DNA of 64,000 bases from Bicyclus anynana (Eukaryota > Arthropoda > Insecta > Lepidoptera > Nymphalidae). The DNA is taken from assembly GCF_947172395.1 (NCBI RefSeq), contig NC_069095.1, positions 5,828,001 to 5,892,000 on the forward strand, given 5' to 3'. Of this stretch, positions 56,801 through 64,000 are shown one piece after another; within the stretch, counting starts at the first letter, position 1; each line of letters opens with the position of its first letter. A program made the translations under genes and the position numbers. The notes below the pieces were generated by a model. It worked only from the letters and a program-made list of their open reading frames with translations, was not told the DNA's origin and made no database searches.

Positions 56801-59349
56801 GAGAATGGTTGGTTCAAAACTAGACTCAAAAGATTACGGCATAGCAATGCCAAAAAGTAAGTACATATTATAATAAAAAACATCATATATCTATATGATA
56901 TACGTATGAAAAAAAACCTTATGATTATTACTCAAGAGTCGAAGGCTTGATTCCATCGATACCTAGTTGTATATATTTAATTAATATTGTACCAAAAACT
57001 GTATTTAATAATCTAGAATCTCGACCTCTTTACTGCAGTTAGTTTTGATATAAAGTGAGCTTTGGATGGTGGGAGGTTTTGGCCGTAGCGTTCCGGTACG
57101 ATGTCGTGTAGAAACCGAAAGATGTCGTGGGTCGTGTGGATTTTTATCCTCCTCCTAACAAGTTAGCCCGCTTCCATCTTAGATTGCATCAACACTTACC
57201 ATCAGGTGATATTGTAGTCAAGGGCTAACTTGTAAACAATAAAAAAAAGGCATTCGATCAGGCAGGCAGGAATATCCGATTCCCACCTTACGTTAAATTA
57301 TATTTTCTAAGTCCGTATTCATCCGGTTCCGATGGCTATTCTTCCATGTACCTATCTTTTATTTCTGATATTTCAATTTATTATTTTGCTTTTTAGATTC
57401 TCCATACAAGAATGCGATTGATACAGCCATTTTAGAATTGCAATCATCGGGTACATTGTTTAAGCTGAAGAAAACGTGGTGGGAAGACAAGGATATTGAC
57501 GAAAAGTGCGAGGTACCCTCGAAAATTCTTTTTCATTAATTCATTAATTAATTCATCCGTGATAGCCCAGTGGATACGACCTCTGCCTCCGATTCCGGAG
57601 GGTTTGGGTTCGAATCCGGTCCTGGGTATGCACCTCCAACTTTTCAGTTGTGTGCATTTTAAGATATTAAATATCACGTGTCTCAAACGGTGAAGGAAAA
57701 ACATCGTGAGGAAACCTGCATACCAGAGAATTTTCTTAATTCTCTACGTGTGTGAAGTCTGCCAATCCCCATTGGGCCTGCGTGGTGGACTATTGGTATA
57801 ACCCCTCTCAGTCTGAGGGGAGACTCGAGCTCAGCAGTGAGCCGAATATGAGTTGAAAATGACTAAATGCCCATCCCGGGCCCTGGCTTACTCTAACTAG
57901 CCAGCAATTTACTTAAATATCATAAAATAAATTGATAATTCTATTTTAATAATGAATAATTTTTTTTTTTGATAAAGTAATTATCAAAAAAAAAACCTTA
58001 CTACTACTTTCTACGACATTTTTAAATACAGACAAGGATCGTTGACTATGCAGCCAGAATTTTACGAAATTTTTTAAAGACTTGCTGGTTTGTTTATTAG
58101 AGCTTGTTGGTAACAGAAGAAAATAATACTTGTTCTACACATCTGCAAATTTTAATTTGCCGATTTAAAATCTACATTGGCGAACTTTTTGAGCAAGACC
58201 AGTGATATAAAACATACTTTAAAAATCAATTACCCGTATTTATCAAAATCTTTATTTATACATCATAATTTTTTTTATTTATTATTTTTTTGAAAAGAAT
58301 ATTTGAACTTTGAATATTTAATTTCTTAAAATGCACATAACTGAAAAGTTTGAGATGCAAACCCCGGACCGGATTCGATCCTACACTTTCCGGAATCGGT
58401 AGACGTCATATCCACTGGGCTATCACGGCTCTCGGGATGGGTATTCCCTTTTAATATGTGAGCTTATTTTCATTTGTTTTGCAGAAATCGGAAAACGAGG
58501 AAGACGATAATGGATCGCTACAGATGAAGAATACGAGTGGAATATTCATAGTGCTCGGTGTTGGCGGGCTGTTAGGCTTCTTCGTGGCCATCGTAGATTT
58601 CCTCTTGCACTCTTACAAAATTTGTGTCAAAGAAAAGGTCTGTATATTTTTACATTTTGCATTTATTGAAGTAGTTGTGCCGAATTTGCTACTTCCGCTT
58701 TGTGAACGGAGAGGACGCCTGGCGCAGTTGTATGCGCGGTGAATTTACAAGACGGAGGTCCTGGGTTCGATCCCCGGCTGGGTTGATTAAGGTTTTCTTA
58801 ATTGGTCCAGATCTTGCTGGTGGGAGGCTTCGGCCGTGGCTAGTTACCACCCTACCGACAAAGACGTACCGCCAAGTGATTTAGCGTTCCAGTACGATGT
58901 CGTGTAGAAACCGATAGGGGTGTGGATTTTCACCCTCCTCCTAACAAGTTAGCCTGCTTCCATTTTAGATTGCATCATCACTTACCATCAGGTGAGATTG
59001 TAATCAAGGGCTAACTTGTAAAGAATAAAAAAAAAATACATTTTGCATTAATTGAAGTACTTCCGCTTTGTGAAACGTTGAGCTGTGACGGTTACTTCGG
59101 ATCTTTAGCAACTTTCGTTTTAGGCGTTATTAAAACTCTTGTTACCCGCAGGTAACCTTCAAAGAGGCGCTCCTGAGTGAATGGCGCGCGTCTCTCAACC
59201 CTCGAGCTCTTCACCGGCTGGCCGCTCCCCCCCGCTCCGCCGCACCTTCCACCGCCACCCCCTCGCCGCTGCGGGAGCGATCGCAGTCTCGTGCCGTCTC
59301 CGTGTTGCGAGCTGCTACTTCTTTTATCAACTTTGATGAAATTTACTAA
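44843..59349 (+). CDS. Kainate-type ionotropic glutamate receptor B (16 coding exons)
   Basis: Plus-strand exons: 44843-44933, 45928-46062, 46711-46814, 47519-47681, 48377-48591, 49119-49265, 50547-50720, 51928-52122, 52568-52801, 53952-54175, 54689-54826, 55627-55825, 56625-56856, 57397-57512, 58485-58637, 59152-59349. All junctions are GT-AG and in phase; 2718 bases, 905 aa. Order: signal peptide (MRILVLFILCYNKANA), amino-terminal domain from GGLFNSETLPTSEVAFD, lobe S1 (409-486) with FEGYAVDLM and KKWDGIIGEL, ITISSER with ligand Thr 496 and Arg 501, M1 541-559, pore loop WLTMGAIMTQGCDILPR with Thr 599 at the Q/R site, M3 SYTANMSSF (628-636), S2 with FFMES Glu 718, M4 808-830, and a Pro/Ser/Arg-rich tail. 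These are ligand-gated cation channels; the key glutamate contacts are kept, so agonist binding is likely. A polyadenylation hexamer AATAAA lies at 59718-59723. Exon 7's acceptor is weak in pyrimidines. Confidence 0.93.
46105..46420 (+). mobile_element. SINE family A, full length
   Basis: GACGGCCTCCGTGTCGCAGTGG head, GGGTTCGATCCCCGGC B box, body and GGGCTAACTTGTACAAAAAC end. It lies in receptor B intron 2, and an RTE 3' end in the opposite orientation starts about 20 bases later. Confidence 0.88.
46440..46655 (-). mobile_element. RTE-type retrotransposon 3' end
   Basis: (ATC)n, then the reverse of the ORF end: CGACTCGCTTGATGTCGTCAG, GGGGGTCGACCAACACTGCG, CTTTGGGACCCCATCGTCC, GCAACTCGTTGAGCTATGTC. 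An internal deletion joins the tail to the DIKRVA region. Confidence 0.8.
46833..46962. mobile_element. MITE, truncated copy
   Basis: Left half of the element complete at 48673-48899 (TAGACTACAAGCCCTTGAAC, GCTTAGAAGGCTGTTACTAT, GTCATTTCTGAG). It begins only 18 bases after the donor of receptor B exon 3. Confidence 0.8.
47828..48010 (+). repeat. Family E-like repeat with a (CTTAC)n run
   Basis: CTAGACCGCGGTTTCACTCG, TAAAATATAGCC and TAGATTCAAAGATTACCCCC resemble family E relatives. It ends in four CTTAC units (47990-48010). Confidence 0.55.
48618..48660 (-). mobile_element. RTE 3' terminal fragment
   Basis: ATCAGCTGATAGACGTCCATTGCTGGATATAAGC is the reversed terminus of the RTE family. It lies 27 bases after the donor of receptor B exon 5. 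Confidence 0.55.
48673..48899. mobile_element. MITE, 227 bp with 28-bp terminal inverted repeats
   Basis: The ends TAGACGACAAGCCCTTGAAC and GTTCAAGGGCTTGTAGTCTA are inverted repeats, extending to AAAAATTA inward. A TA dinucleotide could be the target duplication. No ORF. It lies in receptor B intron 5; a truncated sibling is at 46833-46962. Confidence 0.88.
49334..49415. repeat. Imperfect inverted repeat, possible small MITE
   Basis: AAAACTGATCGTGTGATGGTCGCGAT is mirrored by ATCGCGACCAACACATGATCAGTTTT about 30 bases later. It lies in receptor B intron 6. Confidence 0.7.
49714..49887. mobile_element. MITE with long terminal inverted repeats
   Basis: The outer ends GCCTAGTGGGAGTTT and AAACTGCCACTAGGC, and the inner arms ATCGCGTTAACGTAAACG (49751) and CGTTTACGTTAACGCGAT (to 49860), form nested inverted repeats. 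A central GGAATTGAAA/TTTCAATTCC pair is also mirrored. It lies in receptor B intron 6. Confidence 0.82.
49955..50060. repeat. Decayed CCCTACC minisatellite
   Basis: CCCTACCCCTATCC, TTTACCCTACCCTGC and CTTACCCTAAACTACCC, then GGAGAATTTTATATATAAGA. The unit and flank resemble the array at 32440-32940. Confidence 0.6.
50240..50525 (+). mobile_element. SINE family B
   Basis: CCTCTGCCTTTCGATTCGG head (A box lost), GTTTGAATTCGGTCCGGG B-box region, body, and ATGGGTTGG end. The 3' end lies about 20 bases before receptor B exon 7 and may account for that exon's weak acceptor tract. Confidence 0.75.
50733..51060 (-). mobile_element. SINE family A, near full length
   Basis: Starts 12 bases after the donor of receptor B exon 7 with TTTTTTTTCTTTTTTAATTC and ends ACTGCGCCACGGAGACCGT. 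Reversed orientation. Confidence 0.85.
51213..51503 (-). mobile_element. SINE family A, diverged
   Basis: AAGTTAACCCTTGACTGCGATC, GTCTAAGATGGAAGCGGGCT, GCTAAATCGCTTGGCAGACG and CTGCGCCAGAGAGGTC, with an inserted TTAAGTTTAAGTTACTTAC repeat. It is older than the copy at 50733. Confidence 0.7.
52568..54175 (+). CDS. Receptor B exons 9-10: ligand-binding lobe S1 and M1
   Basis: Exon 9 (52568-52801) carries FEGYAVDLMQNIFDYM and KKWDGIIGELIEH, close to the kainate-receptor norm. Exon 10 (53952-54175, 224 bases) carries CDITISSERNAVVDFSTPFM and M1 (VWLYLATAYIIVSFILLIC). The intron between is occupied by a DNA transposon-like element (52879-53523). Confidence 0.9.
52879..53523. mobile_element. DNA transposon remnant with nested hairpin
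   Basis: CACACTAACGGATTGCGAGCG near the left end is mirrored by CCGTTAGTGTCACAAC at the right. Towards the right end lies a near-perfect hairpin, CCTTATCATACTAGCGGA (from about 53450) with TCCGCTAGTATGATAAGG (to about 53502). The interior is CpG-rich and non-coding. Superfamily not determined. It fills the intron between receptor B's S1 and M1 exons. Confidence 0.7.
54689..54826 (+). CDS. Receptor B pore exon (M2 re-entrant loop)
   Basis: 138 bases, same length and phases as receptor A's pore exon. Reads MSPDDWVNPHPC and NCMWLTMGAIMTQGCDILP. The Q/R-site position is Thr. The preceding Cys-rich linker and Trp are shared with receptor A. Confidence 0.93.
54955..55185 (+). mobile_element. LINE-like fragment and RTE 3' terminus
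   Basis: 54955-55110 shares GCATT/AATGC and CATGCCCACGTGGAATG phrases with 90-140 and inverted 41210-41290. 55130-55185 (GGTCTATTTCCTGCAGTGGATGTCCATCGG, then TGATGATGAT) is an RTE 3' end. Confidence 0.55.
55627..56856 (+). CDS. Receptor B exons 12-13: M3 and lobe S2
   Basis: Exon 12 (55627-55825) has SYTANMSSFV, a good M3 gate motif, and YGTVINASTYKFF. Exon 13 (56625-56856) has NEEGVNRVRQSKGKYAFFM and ESTQLEYAMQRHC, which include the Glu that binds the agonist amino group, then DSKDYGIAMP. Residues match the S2 pattern of kainate receptors. Confidence 0.92.
57063..57248 (+). mobile_element. SINE family A, 5'-truncated
   Basis: GGTGGGAGGTTTTGGCCGTAG, GTTCCGGTACGATGTCGTG, CCTCCTAACAAGTTAGCCCG and GTAAACAATAAAAAAA. 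An internal deletion removes the CCGCCAAGC segment. Receptor B intron 13. Confidence 0.82.
57555..57865 (+). mobile_element. SINE family B, full length
   Basis: ATCCGTGATAGCCCAGTGGATACG (A box), GGGTTCGAATCCGGTCC (B box), GCACCTCCAACTTTTCAGTTG, CGTGAGGAAACCTGC, and GAGCCGAATATGAGTTG end. Best reference copy of the family in this window. Confidence 0.88.
58312..58434 (-). mobile_element. SINE family B, head half
   Basis: AATATTTAATTTCTTAAAATGC to TCCACTGGGCTATCACGGCTC. It ends 50 bases upstream of receptor B exon 15. Confidence 0.75.
58708..59032 (+). mobile_element. SINE family A, full length, flanked by direct repeats
   Basis: Intact A and B boxes (CTGGCGCAGTTG, GGGTTCGATCCCCGG) and an A-rich tail. 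The preceding TACTTCCGCTTTGTGAA (58690-58706) recurs after the tail at 59058-59074, and TACATTTTGCAT-TATTGAAGTA is also found on both sides (58651, 59037). It looks like a fairly recent insertion into receptor B's last intron. Confidence 0.88.
59152..59349 (+). CDS. Receptor B terminal exon (cytoplasmic tail)
   Basis: After acceptor TTACCCGCAG, 65 codons to TAA 59347-59349. Begins VTFKEALLSEWRASL, then an Ala/Pro/Ser/Arg-rich stretch that is much more GC-rich than the rest of the gene. Receptor A's terminal exon starts similarly (VSHKEVFIAELKASL), which confirms both ends. Confidence 0.9.
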   Translation, partial: VTFKEALLSEWRASLNPRALHRLAAPPRSAAPSTATPSPLRERSQSRAVSVLRAATSFINFDEIY

Positions 59350-59402
59350 CATCTCTTTCATGAACAGTTAGCTTAAAAATAATCCTGATCTTGGCAAGTC
59401 AT

Positions 59403-59660
59403 TTCATCATCATCTTTAACAGGATGGACGTCCTCTGCCGGACATAAGCCATTTGTATGGATTTCCAAACGCAAGGTTCACGGGCCGCCAGCATTCAGCG
59501 GGTACCTGCAACCAGCTTGATATCTAGTGGTGGTCGACCACAACTGCGCTTCTATGCGGGGTCACACCGCACCTTGTGAACCCAACGTTCATCCATTCTT
59601 CGAACTATGTGTCCATTGTCACTTCAAATTCGCGACTCACTGTCCTACGTCAATGACTGA
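59403..59660 (-). mobile_element. RTE-type retrotransposon 3' end, decayed
   Basis: GGATGGACGTCCTCTGCCGGACATAAGCC, CAACCAGCTTGATATC, GGTCGACCACAACTGCGC and CACTGTCCTACGTC in reverse order. A second copy lies 230 bases on. It covers the 3' flank of receptor B. Confidence 0.78.
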
Positions 59661-59763
59661 AACAAATCTAAGTAATAAAAATTAAATTAATATTTGTTAA
59701 GTTTTAACAAAAGTTTTAATAAAGGCATTTGTTTTTATTTGATTTTTTATACCTTCTGACCAG

Positions 59764-59881
59764 GGGAACAAGATCCCCCGCGACTTACTCGAGGTCCTTA
59801 CCACTCACCCGGATTTTTATCTGGAAGGAGATGACAACCTCTCACATATAAGAAGAGAGGCTATAGTGGGCTGTCAAATAG
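59764..59881 (+). CDS. Orphan candidate exon of unknown gene
   Basis: Acceptor TTTTTTATACCTTCTGACCAG and donor GTTAGTAA bound 118 bases open in one frame: GNKIPRDLLEVLTTHPDFYL, then EGDDNLSHIRREAIVGCQI. Composition is that of a real protein rather than repeat. It begins in phase 0, so it could splice from receptor B exon 15 as an alternative tail, or it could belong to a separate downstream gene whose other exons lie outside the window. I do not recognise the sequence as any family. Confidence 0.4.
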
Positions 59882-59884
59882 GTT

Positions 59885-60245
59885 AGTAACATCATCACCA
59901 TCATTATTAACAGCCGATGGACGTCCACTGCTGGACATAGGCCTCTTGCATGGACTTCCAAACAAAACGCAACTACCTGCAACCCGCTTGATATCCTCGG
60001 TCCACCTAGTGGGGGGTCGACCAACACTGCGCTTTCCGTTGCAGGGTCGCCATTTCAGCACCTTGAGACCCCAACGTCCATCGGCTCTTCGAACTATGTG
60101 GCCTGCCCATTATCACTTCAGCTTCGCGACTCGCTGAGCTACGTCAGTGACTTTGGTTCGTCTGCGGATCTTCTCATTCCTGATTCGATCACGCAGAGAA
60201 AGTCTAAGCATAGCTCGCTCCATCGCCCGCTGAGTGACTTTGAGC
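59885..60245 (-). mobile_element. RTE-type retrotransposon 3' end
   Basis: Reverse frame reads QRAMERAMLRLSLRDRIRNE, RTKVTDVAQRVAKLK, VLKWRPCNGKRSVGRPPTRW, with one frameshift near 60100 and a short (ATC) tail at 59885. Confidence 0.82.
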
Positions 60246-60570
60246 CTAAGGCCCATAGTCAGACCTACGGATTGACCTACGGATCCGACACTTAGTCGCT
60301 GACTATGTGCCATAGAACTAAATAAAAAAGAATAATGTATTATAGGATATGATTAATATTTCAATCAATTGTTACTCAGTCATGTAACCTACTAATCGGT
60401 AATCGATTCAGCAAGATTCACGTGTCGAACACGCAATCAGCTGTCCACTCGAATGTTAAATTAATACAGCTATCTTAATTTCTCCTGGGAAACATCGCTT
60501 GGATGAAAGTTTTTCCAATTACTCGTACACACAATCTGTATTTATTGAAGCGTCTTTATTTTATTTATCA

Positions 60571-60755
60571 CTAGTAGACGCCGTTCCCGTAGAAATCCGG
60601 GGATAAAATATAGCCTTCCTCGATAAATGGGCTATCTAACACTAAAATAATTATTCAAATCGGACCAGTAGTTCCTAAGATTAGCAATGTAGGGTGGCAT
60701 ATTCCGCTTTTATAAAAGAGTTCTGCGCGGGCGAAGTCGCGGGCATTGCTAGTTT
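60571..60755 (+). repeat. Dispersed repeats, family E then family F end
   Basis: CTAGTAGACGCCGTTCCCGTAG... AATCGGACCAGTAGTTCC, ending GCGGGCGAAGTCGCGGGCATTGCTAG. Confidence 0.65.
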
Positions 60756-61130
60756 ATATGTAGTTTTGACGGCTCTTCTCACTAGAACCTGGTATTGGTA
60801 AAAGATATTTATTTATCTGAATAGTGGTAGACTCTTCACTTAAAGGTTTGAGGTTTCAAAAGTGCTTATACAGAAGTCTACTTGAAAATAAATGAAATTT
60901 CATTTGATTTGATTTAATATTATGTTCAATATTATTTAATTTGGTACGTGATTGTAATAAACTTTAGGCGCGCGGGCAAGGGTTCCATAATGACAAAAAT
61001 CTGTTTTAGGCTTTCGTTCGTGGAATATAAAATGTTGATCCCTAATGTAATAAAGGTCGCCGTAAATCCCCGAAAGACCTGCGCCTGTACATTACAAATG
61101 TGTAATTCTCGTCGAGGATAAAAGTTATTT

Positions 61131-61410
61131 AAGAGCCGTGATAACCCAGTGGATATGACCTCTGCCTTGGATTCCGGAGAGAGTAGTTTCGAATCCGATT
61201 TTTCAGTTGTGTGCATTTTAAGAAATTAAATATCATGTGTCAAACGGTGAAGGAAAACATCGTGAGGTCTGCATACCAAAGAATTTTCTTAATTCTCTGC
61301 GTGTGTGCAATCCGCATTAGGCCAGCGTGGTGGACTATTGGCCTAACGCCTCTCATTCTGAGAGGAGACTCGAGCTCAGCAGTGAGCCGAATATGGGTTG
61401 ATAATGAATG
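61131..61410 (+). mobile_element. SINE family B
   Basis: AGCCGTGATAACCCAGTGGATATGACC head, AGTTTCGAATCCG B-box region, CAGTGAGCCGAATATGGGTTG end; a deletion has removed the CCTCCAACT segment. Confidence 0.8.
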
Positions 61411-61951
61411 AATGACATTGAGTTTTTGCAAAGACTCTATTTAATGTAAAAGCGAAAGGTCAGTCATCACGAAATATCGAAAACCGCTTATTGCACAAAG
61501 ATGAAATTTGGCAGGGAGGTAGTTTATTGATTAGTTGACATGCTCTAAGAACGGATTTTGGGACTTTTTTATTTATTTAATTATTCGTGATAACACACCT
61601 GCGGATTCAGCCGCGTAGTTCCCGTTCCCGTGGGAATACGCAGATAATGTAGCTTTCCATTGGTGAAAAAAAATTAAAAATGATTTCATTGGTTTTGTGT
61701 GATAGCGTAACAAACAAACAAACATGACCAATAAATATTTGTATGCGGTTTAAAATATATCTATGTTATCGTAACGCTAAGTCCATTATACATTTTCAAC
61801 TTCATTTGTTGTTGGAGCTCACAAAGGTAGAGTCGCCTCGACGCTCCATTTTGCAATGCTATTATAAAACGCTATCAGATAACTCCATTATCTCGAGACA
61901 GAGATTTGCGTTTACCTGTGGCATCTTCGCTTCTATACCTATGTAGATATG

Positions 61952-62252
61952 TAAGAGCCATGATAACCCAGTGGATATGACTTCTGCCTTCGATTGCGAG
62001 GACGTAAGGGTCGACTGTTTACGAATGCACCTCCAAACTTCAAAGTTATGTGCATTTTAAGAAATTAAATATCATGTGTGTCAAACGGTGAAGGAAATCA
62101 TCGTGAGGAGCCTGCATAACTGATTTTTTTTAATTCTCAACGCGTGTGAAGTTTGTCAATCCTCGTTGGGCCAGCGTGGTGGACTATTAGCCTAACCCCT
62201 CTCATTCTGAGACGAGATCAACAGAGATCCGAATATGGGTTGATAATAATGA
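61952..62252 (+). mobile_element. SINE family B, diverged
   Basis: AGAGCCATGATAACCCAGTGG head to GAATATGGGTTGATAATAATG. The B box is degraded. Confidence 0.75.
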
Positions 62253-62392
62253 ATTATGAGATATAAAGCGTTAAGCGCGATCCGTTACAGAGGTAAATAA
62301 CCAAACTTTGATTTGCTATTTTATTGCTACCTGGCAAAATTTTCAGAAAACAAGCAAAAATCACTTAACGGCAACTAAATTATCTATATCTA

Positions 62393-63215
62393 TACTAATC
62401 TATACTAATATTATAAAGAGGTAAAGTTTGTAAGTTTGTAAGTTTGTCACATTTTTTAAATGGGGTAATCTTCGAAACTACTGGTCCGATTTTAAAAATT
62501 CTTTCACCAGTAGAATGCTACATTATCGGGGAGTGCTATAGGCTATAGGCTATTTTATATTGGTATCATATATATTAGCCGAGTTATCACAGTTTTTGTC
62601 ATACAGGTCGGACTGAAAATCCTCTTAAACAGACTTATTCGCATGCGCTGCCTTAACTATTGTGTAAAATTGAAATTAATGTATGGAGACTTTACGTATC
62701 TTTAAAAGTTCTACAAAAAAATCCGCGACACCATATATCTATCTTCTATATATTAGCAGATATAGTACCTTTTGTGTTTTAAAAATTATTAATTTTATAT
62801 ACTTAGGTTTACGTCATTATTTATACAACTAAACTTTAATCCTTATTAAAATAAATTATTTAATAATCACAAGGATATTATGGAGATAAGATTTGCCCTT
62901 TACAGTATGTTAATTAGTTAAATAGTTTCGGAGATAATACAAAATTTCTAAGACGCAGAAATTCCGCTATATGACGCCCGGCGCTTTCATTTACGTAGTT
63001 CCCGTTCCCGTGTGAATATGGGGATCAAACATAGCCTATGACACTCGCAAATAACGTAGCTTTCTATTGGTAAAACAATTTTCCAAATCGGTCCAGTAGA
63101 TCCAGAGATTACCTCCTACAACCAGTGGTAGGGTAGGGGTAGGGTAGGGTAGGGGTAGTAGTAAAGTTGACATCGAAATTTACGCGGACGAAGTCGCGGG
63201 CGTCCGCTAGTAGTA
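62393..63215 (+). repeat. Dispersed family E/F repeats with a small GGGTAGGG array
   Basis: 62393: ACTAATATTATAAAGAGG... ; 62968: GACGCCCGGCGC... family E-like; 63125-63160 is GGGTAGGGGTAGGGTAGGG, the same minisatellite as 32440 on the opposite strand, followed by GTTGACATCGAAATTTACGC and GGACGAAGTCGCGGGCGTCC. Confidence 0.65.
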
Positions 63216-64000
63216 TATATAAGTAAAAAGTATATATGTAAAGTAAATATTCGTACTAGATGCCTACACCGTCTTGTCTACATTTTAATTGACTATTTTG
63301 TAACTTTTTTAATTACGTAAAAAAAGTATAAAGCTTTTATGTAAAAAAAGCTTGTTTTAAATTTTATTTCGACATTATTCTTTACATGTTAAACGATAAT
63401 CCATGCCGTTGACTGATGTTACGTTGTTTAAATAGGTCAAATAAAATCGTAATTTTTGCCCTACTTGTAATTTCCGGTGCCCTCACGTAAAATCAACCCT
63501 TTGTAGGCCACATCCCTACCCGGTTCTCTGGATTTGAGCCAAAGTATACATTATCTTGGCACATTTAGCTCATCTGTTCCAGCTTCATGAAATCTTCATG
63601 ACGAGGAAATTGAAACAATCTTACCTTAATAAATTTCAGACTTTCTCATTCTCATTTGCCTACCTACCGATGTTCGAGTTTATATTTACTGGTTGGACAT
63701 TGAACTTGTACGTTGAAAGACATCTTTTCTCGATCAGCGTATTTTTATGTTTCACTACAGGGTTAGGTCTCTACCCCTCTACCCCTCTATCCCTAGGAAA
63801 AGGGGTTTTGGGAGGGAGGAAACTCGAATTGAGACGGTTATGGACCTGCCAATGCCTAAGTTCAAGAAATGTGTTAAAAATGTTTGTTAAGTCGAGGTTA
63901 CCACTTAGTGGTAGTTTGACTCATGCCAAATTTAATGTAAACAATATCATTTTCGTATAGTACCTACCTACATGGAATAAGGGTCTGAAATACCTATATC
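63216..64000. other. No gene seen
   Basis: A 134-codon open frame from 63556 has no splice context or recognisable domain and I leave it uncalled. The rest is AT-rich with no family I recognise. Confidence 0.5.

Noticed and set aside
63556..63960. 134-codon plus-strand frame
   Set aside because: No domain, no splice signals and biased composition; no support as a gene.
1..64000. CRISPR arrays, operons, prophage or endosymbiont DNA
   Set aside because: The regular repeats found are microsatellites, minisatellites or SINE tails; all genes have spliceosomal introns.

Overview
The window is nuclear DNA from an insect, almost certainly a moth or butterfly. It is AT-rich, its genes have many short exons in long introns with GT-AG boundaries, and it is packed with repeat families of the kind seen in lepidopteran genomes: tRNA-derived SINEs, RTE-type retrotransposon 3' ends with (TGA)n tails, MITEs, and a LINE-like repeat that starts CTAGCTGACGCCGCGCGG. 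I see no bacterial, viral or CRISPR sequence. Species cannot be named from the sequence alone.

Four protein-coding genes could be rebuilt exon by exon with consistent reading phase. (1) Notum, + strand, 2783-8833, 3 coding exons, 433 aa: a secreted Wnt-inactivating carboxylesterase with an intact Ser-Asp-His triad and a signal peptide split across the first intron. (2) A secreted PI-PLC X-domain protein, - strand, 24610-10077, 7 coding exons, 445 aa, tail-to-tail with Notum. (3) A kainate-type ionotropic glutamate receptor, - strand, 44482-27404 (receptor A, 17 coding exons, about 945 aa if one base in its first exon is discounted). (4) A second kainate-type receptor, + strand, 44843-59349 (receptor B, 16 coding exons, 905 aa).

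Receptors A and B are paralogues arranged head to head. Their start codons are about 360 bp apart, so the short gap probably holds a shared or back-to-back promoter. Their ligand-binding, pore and M3 exons keep the same boundaries and even the same lengths (224, 138 and 199 bases), while the exon structure of the amino-terminal domain differs. Both lack Gln or Arg at the pore Q/R site: A has Cys and B has Thr. Receptor A has also lost the usual SYTANLAAF wording of M3 and the Trp-x-Gly of lobe S1. This pair is the most interesting biology in the window.

Layout: 1-2280 repeat-rich intergenic DNA; 2280-2850 GC-rich promoter and first exon of Notum; 2834-7683 Notum introns with SINE, MITE and RTE pieces; 8834-10076 convergent intergenic DNA; 10077-24610 PI-PLC X gene with a 7.2 kb first intron; 24611-27403 intergenic DNA with an RTE copy; 27404-44482 receptor A; 44483-44842 divergent promoter interval; 44843-59349 receptor B; 59350-64000 mostly repeats plus one orphan candidate exon. 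Scattered through the receptor region are several near-perfect short hairpins and fold-back elements, a SINE-tail tandem array touching a splice donor, and a CCCTACC minisatellite carried by a dispersed repeat.
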